From: Sodalis-like endosymbiont of Proechinophthirus fluctus
Lineage (GTDB): Bacteria > Pseudomonadota > Gammaproteobacteria > Enterobacterales > Enterobacteriaceae
Assembly: GCF_001602625.1 (NCBI RefSeq)
Contig: NZ_LECR01000078.1
Coordinates: 27,380-44,017 of the forward strand
Reading direction: 5' to 3'
Length of the DNA: 16,638 bases
Shown: positions 9,631 to 16,638 of the stretch, piece after piece
Layout: every line of letters begins with the position of its first letter
Numbering within the stretch: the stretch's first letter is position 1
Translations under genes and position numbers: made by a program
Notes under the pieces: generated by a model
What the model saw: only the letters and a program-made list of their open reading frames with translations
Told to the model about the DNA's origin: nothing
Databases searched by the model: none

Positions 9631-10401
9631 ATGAATAGGGTAAGCATGAGACCATACCAGGAAATTGGGCAAGAAACTACGCGATGCCATTTCTAGAGGA
9701 GCTTTCAAACCTAGCTATAAATTGCCCGCGGAACGCGATCTAGCGGTGCAATTTGAGGTCAGTCGCAGCGTCGTCAGAGTAAGACTCACCCTGATGGAAC
9801 TGGAATAATGCGTCAAAATCCGCAAAAATTCCAGCGTCTATGTTCTGCTACCATCACCTGAAACGACATTATCGATGGAGCCTTTGTCTAACAACGTGAG
9901 CTGCGGCGTGTTTGAGCTATTACAGGCAGGTAGTTTATGGAAGGTGAAATGGTCCCATTTGCCGTACTCCAGGCGAACAGAAACGACATTCAGGAGCTAC
10001 GTAAAGCGATCGAGCTGGAACGGGAGAGAAGCACTCTTCTTCCGGCGTCATTGCCGATGATACGGATGAGTATTTCCACTATTTCGTGGCGGCGGAGAGC
10101 GAAGACACAAAATATCTCATTGGTGGTCATAATGTAATAGAGCTAGAGATTGCGCAACCGGTCCGGTATGTGACTCAACCAACATCGTGACACTAGCGAT
10201 TTCAGCGCATGGTGGGAGGGTATAAAGATCGTTTATCTATTGTACAAGTGATTCAGTGCCGAGACGCTCGCGGAGCGAAGTGAACAATGTAGAAATTATA
10301 TTGAAATTGTAAAAAATAAAATGCTCAAGCTGGCAGACGACACCGCGGCGGTTGATTTCGACCGCTATATTTTTACGTCTACACCTCTGAATAGTGACTG
10401 A
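9631..10401 (+). pseudogene. UxuR/ExuR-type GntR-family regulator pseudogene
   Basis: From ATG 9631 the frame starts MNRVSMRPYQEIG. It then shifts to give KLRDAISRGAFKPSYKLPAE and a winged helix-turn-helix, LPAERDLAVQFEVSRSVVR, typical of the FadR subfamily of GntR regulators. RPYQEIG matches UxuR RPYQEVG. Further pieces are CGVFELLQAG (UxuR GPFELLQAR), FAVLQANRNDIQELRKAIEL (UxuR FAALQATREDIVKMRQALQL), the metal-site region YFHYFVAAES, and the C-terminal end FDRYIFTSTPLNSD, closing with TGA at 10399-10401. The length of about 256 codons equals that of UxuR/ExuR. These proteins repress glucuronate and galacturonate catabolism and are released by sugar-acid ligands. At least four frameshifts and a TAA after LTLMELE make it non-functional. 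Whether UxuR, ExuR or a paralogue cannot be decided. Confidence 0.9.
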
Positions 10402-10702
10402 TCACGCAGCGGCTAAAATTTTTTAGTCCGGAATGATGATTTCCCATATCAAGTCAGACTAATTATACGTTCCGCTTTACATAATCAGTTCAAGCGACTT
10501 TACCATTAAATTAAGTTGCTATTATGTTCACCTCGTGCTTTCTGATCTCTCAAATGAGAGAAATAAAAAGAATACCATATTTGCATAATAAATAATAAGC
10601 ATGACAGTTTTTGCTGTGCTTCATGCTGTCGTCCCCCATATGTTCACTTCGCCGTTCTCATTAATGCACGGTATCGCTATCGCCAAAATAAGAGAGAGCG
10701 TC
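10402..10702. other. Intergenic region with a perfect 16-bp palindrome
   Basis: AT-rich 300-base region that would have carried the promoter of the next two genes. tctctca (10546-10552) and tgagaga (10555-10561) form a perfect inverted repeat with a 2-base centre. This is the size and symmetry expected of a dimeric repressor operator, although it does not resemble the TTGGTATACCAA-type site of UxuR as I remember it. The upstream part of the ORF starting at 10601 is probably accidental; the likely gene start is ATG 10703. Confidence 0.4.
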
Positions 10703-11426
10703 ATGTATAATTATAGACTTACAAAATACGATCCACTCGAAAAAATCATCACCTTCGATGATTTTAATCATGGCCATAATAGTTATCTAGACTTGAGACA
10801 AAATTTTTTAAATCCAGTTTCGCGCTATATTCTGAATAAATCGACCTTATTCATTTTCATTGGAAACCGAAAAAGCTCTCGTCTGCCACCTTTCGGATGA
10901 TGGGCACCCATGACGCAGTGAGCTGAAGCCGATATTTGAAGTTAACCATGCGCGCCAACCTCTACGTCAACAGCGCAGATAGGGTACAGATCAAACGCTA
11001 GCAATATTTTCGGGTAAGCAAGGGTGTTGATCAACGGTGCTGGAATTACAGTCATGACAGCTGGCATAAAGTTAGAACGATGAGCAATGGTATGGGCAAC
11101 GTCAGGCTGATAGCTCGAGCGACGGATTTCAATGGATTGAGGGAGGGGATCAGGATCTTGTTGCTAATGAAGCGGATGACAAAATTAATTGGATGTATTT
11201 ACAGTTAACTATTGATATTTCTCTGCGAGAATACGTAGAATTACAATGCATGGATAACATTATAGATCTCCGCAGAAAAAACAGCCAACACTATCCCATA
11301 CATATAAAGGCATTAGCGAATTATTAAATCATATTTTTTATTGAAACCGGAGAAAACCGTCGAGTTTTTATTTACCTTGACTCTGTAGTGATTTCTACCG
11401 ATGGTTACGTTAACCCTGCCAAGTAA
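10703..11426 (+). pseudogene. Conserved-looking soluble protein of unknown function, broken
   Basis: From ATG 10703 (AGAGAGAG upstream) the frame reads YNYRLTKYDPLEKIITFDDF and NHGHNSYLDLRQNF. It then shifts: ATFRMMGTHDAVS, LKLTMRANLYVNSADRVQIK, QYFRVSKG, DDKINWMYLQLTID, REYVELQCMDNIIDLR. The end reads FFIETGENRRVFIYLDSVVI and STDGYVNPAK, with TAA at 11424-11426. Repaired length is about 240 residues. No signal peptide or membrane segment is seen; the alternation of hydrophobic and polar residues near the C-terminus suggests beta strands. The pieces look like one well-conserved protein family, but I cannot name it with certainty. Its position between a uronate-type regulator and a metabolite transporter suggests a role in use of a sugar acid or plant-derived compound. 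At least four lesions. Confidence 0.6.
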
Positions 11427-11479
11427 GGAATATAATAACGAGAGAGTTTTATACCTCAATCATTGAACTGTGCCAGCCG

Positions 11480-11782
11480 ATGAGCCGGCAATTTTCTAGT
11501 GAACCTTATGAATGCGGTTGGGCAAATGAAGTTCTATTCTTTTTGACGGTGCATCTATATCTGGCCGACTTCAACACGATAATGGTCAGGCTAAAAATTT
11601 TTCCTAACGGCGTGTATTGGGTCAATGTACCCGGTGACACCACCCTCATCAGCGAACCTGGATTGACTACCATAGCGCAATCTCATTTTTTGGGATGGTT
11701 TCGCCTTGAAATCTCCCTAGATGGCGTCGCACAAACGGCGATGATCACACTGCATTTGGCATTGAAATTGAAGGGGTATTTT
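11480..11782 (+). pseudogene. Open stretch in frame with the following transporter, unrecognised
   Basis: A frame open from ATG 11480 runs 101 codons and continues without a stop into the start codon of the MFS transporter (11783). Readable parts include VLFFLTVHLYLADFNTIMVR, LKIFPNGVYWVNVPGDTTLI and SEPGLTTIAQSHFLGWFRLE. The transporter's own start has a good ribosome binding site (AAGGGG) inside this stretch, so the stretch is not part of the transporter. It is either the 5' part of a separate small gene that has lost its stop codon or a partly shifted remnant. I do not recognise the protein. Confidence 0.4.
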
Positions 11783-13116
11783 ATGTCCGATCCAAAACAT
11801 TCTTCCCTGGCCTCGATGGTGGTAATGTTCTTAAGTGGTAAGACGTTGCGCTTTATGGTATGGCTAGCGCGCTAATTTTTCCCTATGTATTTTTCCGGAA
11901 ATGAGCGCCGCTTACGGTGTTCTCGCTTCCTTGTGTCACTTTCTGCGTTGGTTTTTTCGCGTGCCCCTTTAGCGGTTTGATTATCGGTTCACTAGGTAAT
12001 AAAATGGGGGTCAGGGGTATGATTTTTACCCTGGTGCTCATGGCTGTCTACACCACGCTTATCGGGGTGATACTGGCCTATTATACTGTTGGCCTATGGG
12101 TACTGATACTGCTGGTTATCTGCCGAATTGGGCAGAGGTTTGCTGCGGGCGGTAAATTCTCAGGCGCTATATTTAATATCCGCCGATCATGCGGAAAAAA
12201 ACCTAGGCATGTTCTCTTCGATTTCCAGCGTGGGTAATGCGTTGTGGTCGATAATCGCGGGTATCGCCATTATCGCCGTCCAGAAAATGCTAAAAGAAGA
12301 GATTATTATCTGGGGATAATTTCCCCTTTGTCGCTTTATTTGTCATCGGTATTTTCGTTATTTGGATACGGATGGGATATCCGAAAGCTAGGAATTCAAC
12401 AATGCCGCCAAGGCGATACATCCCGCAAAACGCCTGCCGCTTTTTGAAGTTATTCAGCGTAACTCACGTAATTTTATCGATGCTTTTCCTTTCTACTCAG
12501 CATCTGGCCGAACGTCACTTCCTATTTGTCCTCGGCATTTGCGATTACTTACCTTATAGAGCACATCGCCGTTGATAAGAGCGTAGGTGTCATGGGGTGA
12601 TGATTTGTAACTTTATCAAATTCATTACTGTTCCCTCGGCCGGCTCTTTGAGTGATAAGTTTGGCACCAAAATTTTGGGTCGGGGAGTTCGGGCTAGTGG
12701 TATTAATGGTGCCGTTCTTCTTATTGCTGAGTACCGGAAAATAGGGCCTGATTTGGCTGGGGATATTCCTGATTTATTGTTTGTGCAACGATGCTATGTG
12801 TGCCGCACAGTCGGCTATGATTTAGGAGGTTTTTCCTCCTTCATATACCATACACGCTACACCGGTATGGTAAGCAGCTGGGGTTTGCGGGCACCCTCTC
12901 TGGAGGAACATTACCGTTTATGCCGTCGCACTGTAAAGTAGTGACGACAGGAATAGCCGATTGCCGTTTATGCTATTTCACTGGAGATTCTGACCACGTT
13001 AGAAGTATTGCTGCTAAATCAGGGATATCACGCTGGAAAGACCAGCCAAGGCGCAACGAGAAAATGGCCGCGAAGTATTGATACTCGTCCGTTTAGCGGG
13101 AGAGCATCACGGTTAA
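11783..13116 (+). pseudogene. MFS metabolite:H+ symporter (ShiA/ProP-like) pseudogene
   Basis: ATG 11783 is preceded by AAGGGGTATTTT. The protein begins MSDPKHSSLASMVV. Across frames come ALYGMASALIFPYVFF, VTFCVGFFACPFSGLIIGSL, the cytoplasmic loop motif A as GSLGNKMGVRGMIF (11986-12027; usual form G-x-L-x-D-K-x-G-R-R/K) and ILLVICRIGQRFAAGGKFSG. MFSSISSVGNALWSIIAGIA, FIKFITVPSAGSLSDKFGTK (second motif A), LVVLMVPFFLLLSTGK and EVFPPSYT follow. The C-terminus reads RDITLERPAK and ends with TAA at 13114-13116. About 440 codons, normal for this 12-helix family, which imports carboxylates such as shikimate, ketoglutarate or proline/betaine with protons. More than five lesions. Placement beside a UxuR-like regulator suggests a sugar-acid-type substrate, an inference only. 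Confidence 0.9.
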
Positions 13117-13566
13117 CTTCTTCTTGTCGCTGGCCAATTTGCGGCACTGGCGGATATGGTTTTTTGGGACACATATGAAAGAGAAATCGTGTTGCCTCAT
13201 ACGTAGACGCAACCGGTTGATGCCTAGCGTTATGATAGGTAAAGTAATGCCGAGTTCCTTAACCTATTTATATACTGCTCATAGGATATAGGTTCCTTTG
13301 AAAATGCCGTCCACAAATATATTCTGCGGCTTTTTCAGATAAGGCACACCTGAACTGTGGGCTATAGGTTACCTTTAACTGCACCTGAGTGTCTTGCTAA
13401 AATAGCATCTTGTCGGGAATAGCAGTGTATTGATAAATTATTTATTATCATCAGTATATGGTGGCTAAGTAACTTCACGATTTGAAAATTCAATTGATTG
13501 TATGTTATTAGCATTCGCTGTCGTTAAATCAATCTCGACCTCGGTGATTGCTAGCATGTTCGTCAA

Positions 13567-13593
13567 ATATATCATTTTGGCAAAATGATATAT
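13567..13593. repeat. Perfect palindrome with 12-bp arms
   Basis: atatatcatttt (13567-13578) is followed by ggc and then its exact reverse complement aaaatgatatat (13582-13593). It could form a strong hairpin in RNA or a cruciform, or be a dimeric protein site. The arms are AT-only apart from one C:G pair, and no U-tract follows, so it is not a typical terminator. Confidence 0.85.
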
Positions 13594-13658
13594 CGCATCA
13601 CTTTCGGTTAAGTGCCACTAGTCAGAATAGCATTTTTAATTATCGTCGTGAATTTCTA

Positions 13659-13677
13659 CATAATAAAATTTATTATG
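13659..13677. repeat. Perfect palindrome with 9-bp arms
   Basis: cataataaa (13659-13667), a central a, then tttattatg (13669-13677), its exact reverse complement. It lies 65 bases right of the 27-bp palindrome in the same AT-rich desert. Possible operator or simple AT-rich coincidence. Confidence 0.75.
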
Positions 13678-14643
13678 CGTGGATAAAAGCAAGATTACCT
13701 TGCCATTGAGTTGATAAGATTTATCTTGTTTGGTTATCCATAAATATGATAGTGTTAAAGAAGAAAAGTGAAAATTAAAATATGAAATTTATTCATGATA
13801 AATACTATTATTTCTATTGATTTAATCACCAAGCGTCAAAGAAACTTTTCTGTGTGATTCACATTCTGCTATCTACTATTTATTATCTAATTTTTTCATC
13901 CTAAGTAAATTTAAGAAGTAAATTAAAAGCGACTTAAGCATAGATTGACCTTTTTGAGAAAATCACGGTGTAACAGAGTGGGTTAGAGTGTTGGGACGTG
14001 TATTGATATACAAGTAACTATTTTTATATGTTCATTAATGGTTGTTGGGATCTCCAGCATCATCAATCCTAAATATTAATATTGGAAATATATTCCCATT
14101 CTTATTTTTCTATAAGAAACGTACTAGTATTTGAATGTAAAAGCATTAGAAATGTCAAAAATTATTTTTTTGTAATTATTGATTTTAAGTAAACCTAAGA
14201 CTAGGGTATACGCTAATAGTTTTCTTGATTAGAGTGTATAAAATGCCTCTCTAGCGCACATTCAACTTAACTTAAATAGTTTATCGCCATTTCACACAAA
14301 ACTTCAAGCACTTCCGTTAGAGAAACGAATATCTATTTCTCTTCTGCACCAAATCATGTTGACTATTTAGTATGCGCCAACAACTTTTCATTTTCTTCAA
14401 TAAAATTATTGATGCTTTTTATATAACAAATGTTTTAGCAGCCTGGATTAAAATCTATAGAAAACTGTCTAGCATAAGGACGTCGTTTCCTTTAGCTCAG
14501 TGAAGTAGATTGAGCGATGTTTTGATAATATCTGAATTAGGGGAGGTTGGGCCTCAGGATCGCTTTACTACCAAAGGTTTTGATAAAAGAAAAAACTACT
14601 GATAAAAAATAACTTAACTAACTGATTATAATTTTAATTTTTG

Positions 14644-14716
14644 TGGCCCCTGCTGGACTTGAACCAGCGACTAAGCGATTATGAGTCGCCTGCTCTAACC
14701 ACTGAGCTAAGGGGCC
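14644..14716 (-). tRNA. ileX: tRNA-Ile2, anticodon CAT (lysidine-type), ileX
   Basis: The minus strand folds into a complete cloverleaf of 73 nt: acceptor GGCCCCT/AGGGGCC, D stem GCTC/GAGC, anticodon stem GGCGA/TCGCT with loop CTCATAA (anticodon CAT), T stem GCTGG/CCAGC and loop TTCAAGT. All stems pair, with one G-U at 27-43. It differs from my recollection of E. coli ileX by one base in the variable loop (TAGTC for TGGTC). The identity as an AUA-reading isoleucine tRNA, whose C34 is converted to lysidine by TilS, rests on this near-identity and on its position beside mug and rpoD. The gene does not encode CCA: after the discriminator A comes CAAAAA. Confidence 0.95.
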
Positions 14717-14728
14717 AAGTAGGCTTTG

Positions 14729-14734
14729 ATTATA
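14729..14734 (-). promoter_or_regulatory. Candidate -10 box of the tRNA promoter
   Basis: On the minus strand a perfect TATAAT lies 12 bases before the first base of the tRNA, a typical distance for a short tRNA leader. No good -35 hexamer is seen at 16-18 bases spacing, and the GC-rich discriminator of growth-rate-regulated tRNA promoters is not evident. Confidence 0.45.
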
Positions 14735-14855
14735 AATGATAGCGCTAACGGGATCTATAATCACCTCCGATATAGCTGGATGATTTATCGCCGTTTTTTT
14801 TGGTTAAAATTATTAACTATCCGGCGCTAGGGCTAGAAATAAATTAGATAAATCA

Positions 14856-15085
14856 ATAATAAAAGATATTCCTATGTAATGGCTACGGGTAGTATTTTGC
14901 GGCATCAATCCGTAGCTATCCAGTGCACATAAAGAGGTGCATTTCTCGAATCCCAACCCATTTCTAGAAAACTATCCGTATGGCGGAACTTATGGCATGT
15001 CAGGCTTTGGCCCCGGAGGAAGAAAAGCGACTACTAAAGATCGGTTGCGGGATTACCATGCTGGTGGAGCTACCCACGAACCGAA
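14856..15085 (+). pseudogene. mug: mug pseudogene, G:T/U mismatch-specific uracil-DNA glycosylase
   Basis: The frame reads KDIPM, TAA, W, then [10 protein letters not shown] (the family's active-site GINPG motif, with Gly replaced by TAG) and LSSAHKEVHFSNPNPF. After a shift comes FWKTIRMA-like sequence, then LAPEEEKRLLKIGCGITMLV and ELPTN. E. coli Mug reads [20 protein letters not shown] and [20 protein letters not shown]. The start codon has become ATA (14856 or 14859). Downstream the match fades: a piece NEASELSQ follows in another frame, and a short frame ends LHAGLYHSLSDD with TAA at 15190-15192. The C-terminal half of Mug is missing or unrecognisable. Intact Mug removes uracil and ethenocytosine from mismatches. 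It is convergent with rpoD, as in E. coli. Confidence 0.85.
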
Positions 15086-15193
15086 GCCTCTGAGCTGTCA
15101 CAGGTGGCCTATCACACCTTTGCCGACACGTCCCCTCCCATCTGATGGACGATTTGCACGCGGGCCTATACCACAGTTTAAGCGACGACTAAT

Positions 15194-15225
15194 AAAAAAC
15201 CTCGCGAGTATCCGCAGGGTTTTTT
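15194..15225 (-). terminator. Rho-independent terminator of rpoD (possibly bidirectional)
   Basis: On the minus strand, AAAAAACC-CTGCG, loop GATACT, CGCGA-GGTTTTTT forms a GC-containing stem with one C-A mismatch and one G-U pair, followed by six T. It begins 39 bases after the rpoD stop codon. The A-tract on the other side gives a T-tract on the opposite strand, so it would also serve the convergent mug gene. Confidence 0.85.
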
Positions 15226-15264
15226 CGTGCATTTGCAGGATTGGAAAGGCTAGCCAGACTGGAC

Positions 15265-16638
15265 TTAATCGTCTAGGAAGCTGCGCAAGACTTCAGACCG
15301 GCTCGGGTGGCGCAGTTTACGCAGCGCTTTCGCTTCGATCTGACGAATACGCTCACGGGTGACGTCAAACTGTTTGCCAACTTCTTCTAGCGTATGGTCG
15401 GTATTCATATCGATACCAAAGCGCATGCGCAAAACCTTGGCTTCGCGCGCGGTAAGACCGGCTAATACATCATGGGTCGCTGAGCGCAGGCTCTCGGAGG
15501 TGGCGGAATCCAGCGGCAGCTCTAGGGTGGTATCCTCGATGAAATCTCCCAGATGCGAATCTTCATCGTCGCCTATAGGCGTTTCCATAGAGATAGGCTC
15601 TTTGGAGATCTTCAGTACCTTACGGATCTTATCTTCCGGCATCAGCATGCGTTCGGCTAGCTCTTCAGGTGTCGGTTCGCGTCCCATTTCCTGCAGCATC
15701 TGCCGGGAGATACGGTTGAGCTTGTTGATGGTCTCAATCATATGTACCGGGATACGGATGGTGCGCGCCTGATCTGCGATAGAGCGGGTGATGGCCTGGC
15801 GGATCCACCAGGTGGCGTAGGTCGAGAACTTGTAGCCGCGACGGTATTCAAATTTGTCTACTGCCTTCATCAAACCGATGTTACCTTCCTGGATCAGATC
15901 CAGGAACTGTAGTCCGCGGTTAGTGTATTTTTTGGCGATGGAAATAACCAGACGCAGGTTCGCCTCGACCATTTCTTTCTTGGCACGTCGCGCCTTGGCT
16001 TCGCCGATCGACATGCGGCGGTTGATATCTTTCATCTGTTCGATAGTCAGACCGGTTTCTTCTTCAATCTGCTGTAGCTTCTGTAGGCTGCGATGCACGT
16101 CATCATCGACTTCATGCAGTTTTTCCGACCAGGGCTTATTCATCGCCAACGCGGCTTTGAACCAGCTTTCACTAGTTTCATTACCGGCGAACAGAGTGAC
16201 GAAGTTTTTCTTTGGCATCTTGCTGATTTCGACGCACAGTTTCATGATCAAACGTTCCTGGGCCCGCACGCGATCCATCATGGCGCGCATGCTATTGACC
16301 AGGTAATCGAACTGTTTCGGAACCAAGCGGAACTGTTTGAACACGTCGGAAAGATTCCGAGTCTCTGCAGCCGACTTGGCATGTCTGCGCCCATTGGTTT
16401 TGATAGCATTACGGGTAATTTCGTACTGCTCACGCAGCTCGACAAATTTCTGGCGCGCCAGCTCCGGATCGATGCTGTTATCGTCGTCCGCGCTGTCGTC
16501 GGCGCCATCCTCTTCATCTTCCTCGTCATCATCAGCGATTTCTTCGGCGGAAAGTTCAGAGCCGATATGGGTTGCGGTGGGCGCCATATCTTCTTCCGCA
16601 TTGGGATCGACAAAGCCGGTGATAAGATCGGATAGGCG
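15265..16638 (-). CDS. rpoD: RNA polymerase sigma-70 factor RpoD (5' end outside window)
   Basis: 457 codons are open from the right window edge to TAA at 15265-15267. The ORF does not start at the internal Met at 16587: the upstream codons [17 protein letters not shown] are in frame and match E. coli RpoD, so about 155 N-terminal residues (region 1.1 and part of 1.2) lie outside. In order are an acidic non-conserved region (long D/E tract), region 2 with [14 protein letters not shown] (core binding, -10 recognition and melting), region 3 with [17 protein letters not shown], and region 4 with the helix-turn-helix [18 protein letters not shown] for the -35 element. The C-terminus RSFLDD is that of E. 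coli. Substitutions relative to E. coli fall mainly in the non-conserved region. It is the only protein gene here that looks fully functional. It directs RNA polymerase to housekeeping promoters and is followed by a good terminator. Confidence 0.98.
   Translation of the reverse strand, partial: RLSDLITGFVDPNAEEDMAPTATHIGSELSAEEIADDDEEDEEDGADDSADDDNSIDPELARQKFVELREQYEITRNAIKTNGRRHAKSAAETRNLSDVFKQFRLVPKQFDYLVNSMRAMMDRVRAQERLIMKLCVEISKMPKKNFVTLFAGNETSESWFKAALAMNKPWSEKLHEVDDDVHRSLQKLQQIEEETGLTIEQMKDINRRMSIGEAKARRAKKEMVEANLRLVISIAKKYTNRGLQFLDLIQEGNIGLMKAVDKFEYRRGYKFSTYATWWIRQAITRSIADQARTIRIPVHMIETINKLNRISRQMLQEMGREPTPEELAERMLMPEDKIRKVLKISKEPISMETPIGDDEDSHLGDFIEDTTLELPLDSATSESLRSATHDVLAGLTAREAKVLRMRFGIDMNTDHTLEEVGKQFDVTRERIRQIEAKALRKLRHPSRSEVLRSFLDD

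Larger units (their letters stand above)
13117..14643. other. 1.5-kb AT-rich gene desert
   Basis: No gene could be supported. The left 300 bases give minus-strand pieces (IFVDGIFKGTYIL, ELGITLPIITLGINRLRLRM) that may be the remains of a gene I cannot name. From about 13430 the DNA is strongly AT-rich and contains the palindromes listed separately. No insertion sequence ends, no rRNA and no full tRNA besides the one at 14644 were seen. Confidence 0.5.

Noticed and set aside
14490..14560. tRNA-like piece TTTAGCTCAGTGAAGTAGATTGAGC
   Set aside because: It resembles a tRNA D arm (GCTC/GAGC), but the loop is too long and no acceptor, anticodon or T arm follows. It may be chance or a very old tRNA remnant.
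14937..15362. 141-codon plus-strand ORF running through mug into the rpoD 3' end
   Set aside because: It starts inside the mug pseudogene, mixes mug frames, crosses the terminator and ends antisense to rpoD; not a gene.
15359..16635. Long plus-strand ORFs of 137, 150 and 180 codons opposite rpoD
   Set aside because: They are antisense shadows of the highly conserved rpoD reading frame; their translations are low-complexity and have no start signals.

Overview
The window reads as a piece of chromosome from an enterobacterial, host-restricted symbiont at an early, pseudogene-rich stage of genome decay. A Sodalis-like lineage is the best guess. This is an inference from gene content, from close similarity to E. 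coli/Yersinia-type proteins, and from the pattern of decay; I could not run a database search. Only two genes look fully functional: the 3' three quarters of rpoD (housekeeping sigma-70) and a tRNA-Ile2 (anticodon CAT). Nearly every other recognisable gene carries several frameshifts, in-frame stops or deletions. No insertion sequence, rRNA operon or CRISPR array was seen.

Layout, left to right. Positions 1-417 (-) hold the start of a ygjR-type Gfo/Idh/MocA oxidoreductase pseudogene. It is divergent from an rlmG pseudogene (567-1732, +; 23S rRNA methyltransferase). A short unrecognised coiled-coil reading frame follows (1814-2112, +). Unrecognised remnants, mostly on the minus strand, run to about 3480, and another fragment lies at 4111-4400. 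From 4400 to 5980 the DNA is AT-rich and nearly gene-free, apart from a 41-codon ORF with a promoter-like sequence and an aborted 10-codon ORF with a strong ribosome binding site. An aldo/keto reductase pseudogene (5979-6657, -) follows.

The centre holds two convergent lipopolysaccharide-type pseudogenes: a family 9 glycosyltransferase (7004-8036, +) and an O-antigen-ligase-like membrane protein (8011-9092, -). Next is a co-directional block of three pseudogenes that looks like a former uronate or uronate-oligosaccharide uptake locus. It comprises a UxuR/ExuR-type GntR regulator (9631-10401), a soluble protein I could not place (10703-11426) and an MFS metabolite:proton symporter (11783-13116). 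An extra in-frame open stretch precedes the transporter.

Positions 13117-14643 form an AT-rich gene desert with two perfect palindromes. The right end is the conserved mug / ileX / rpoD neighbourhood: mug (14856 to about 15085, +) is a pseudogene, while tRNA-Ile2 (14644-14716, -) and rpoD (15265-16638, -) look intact.

From memory of the E. coli K-12 map, the order and orientation ygjR, rlmG ... mug, ileX, rpoD matches the inverted E. coli order. The material between rlmG and mug would then be the lineage-specific part. Functionally the window suggests loss of rRNA fine-tuning (rlmG), of mismatch uracil repair (mug), of surface polysaccharide assembly and of plant-type sugar acid use. The transcription and decoding genes that cannot be lost have been kept.
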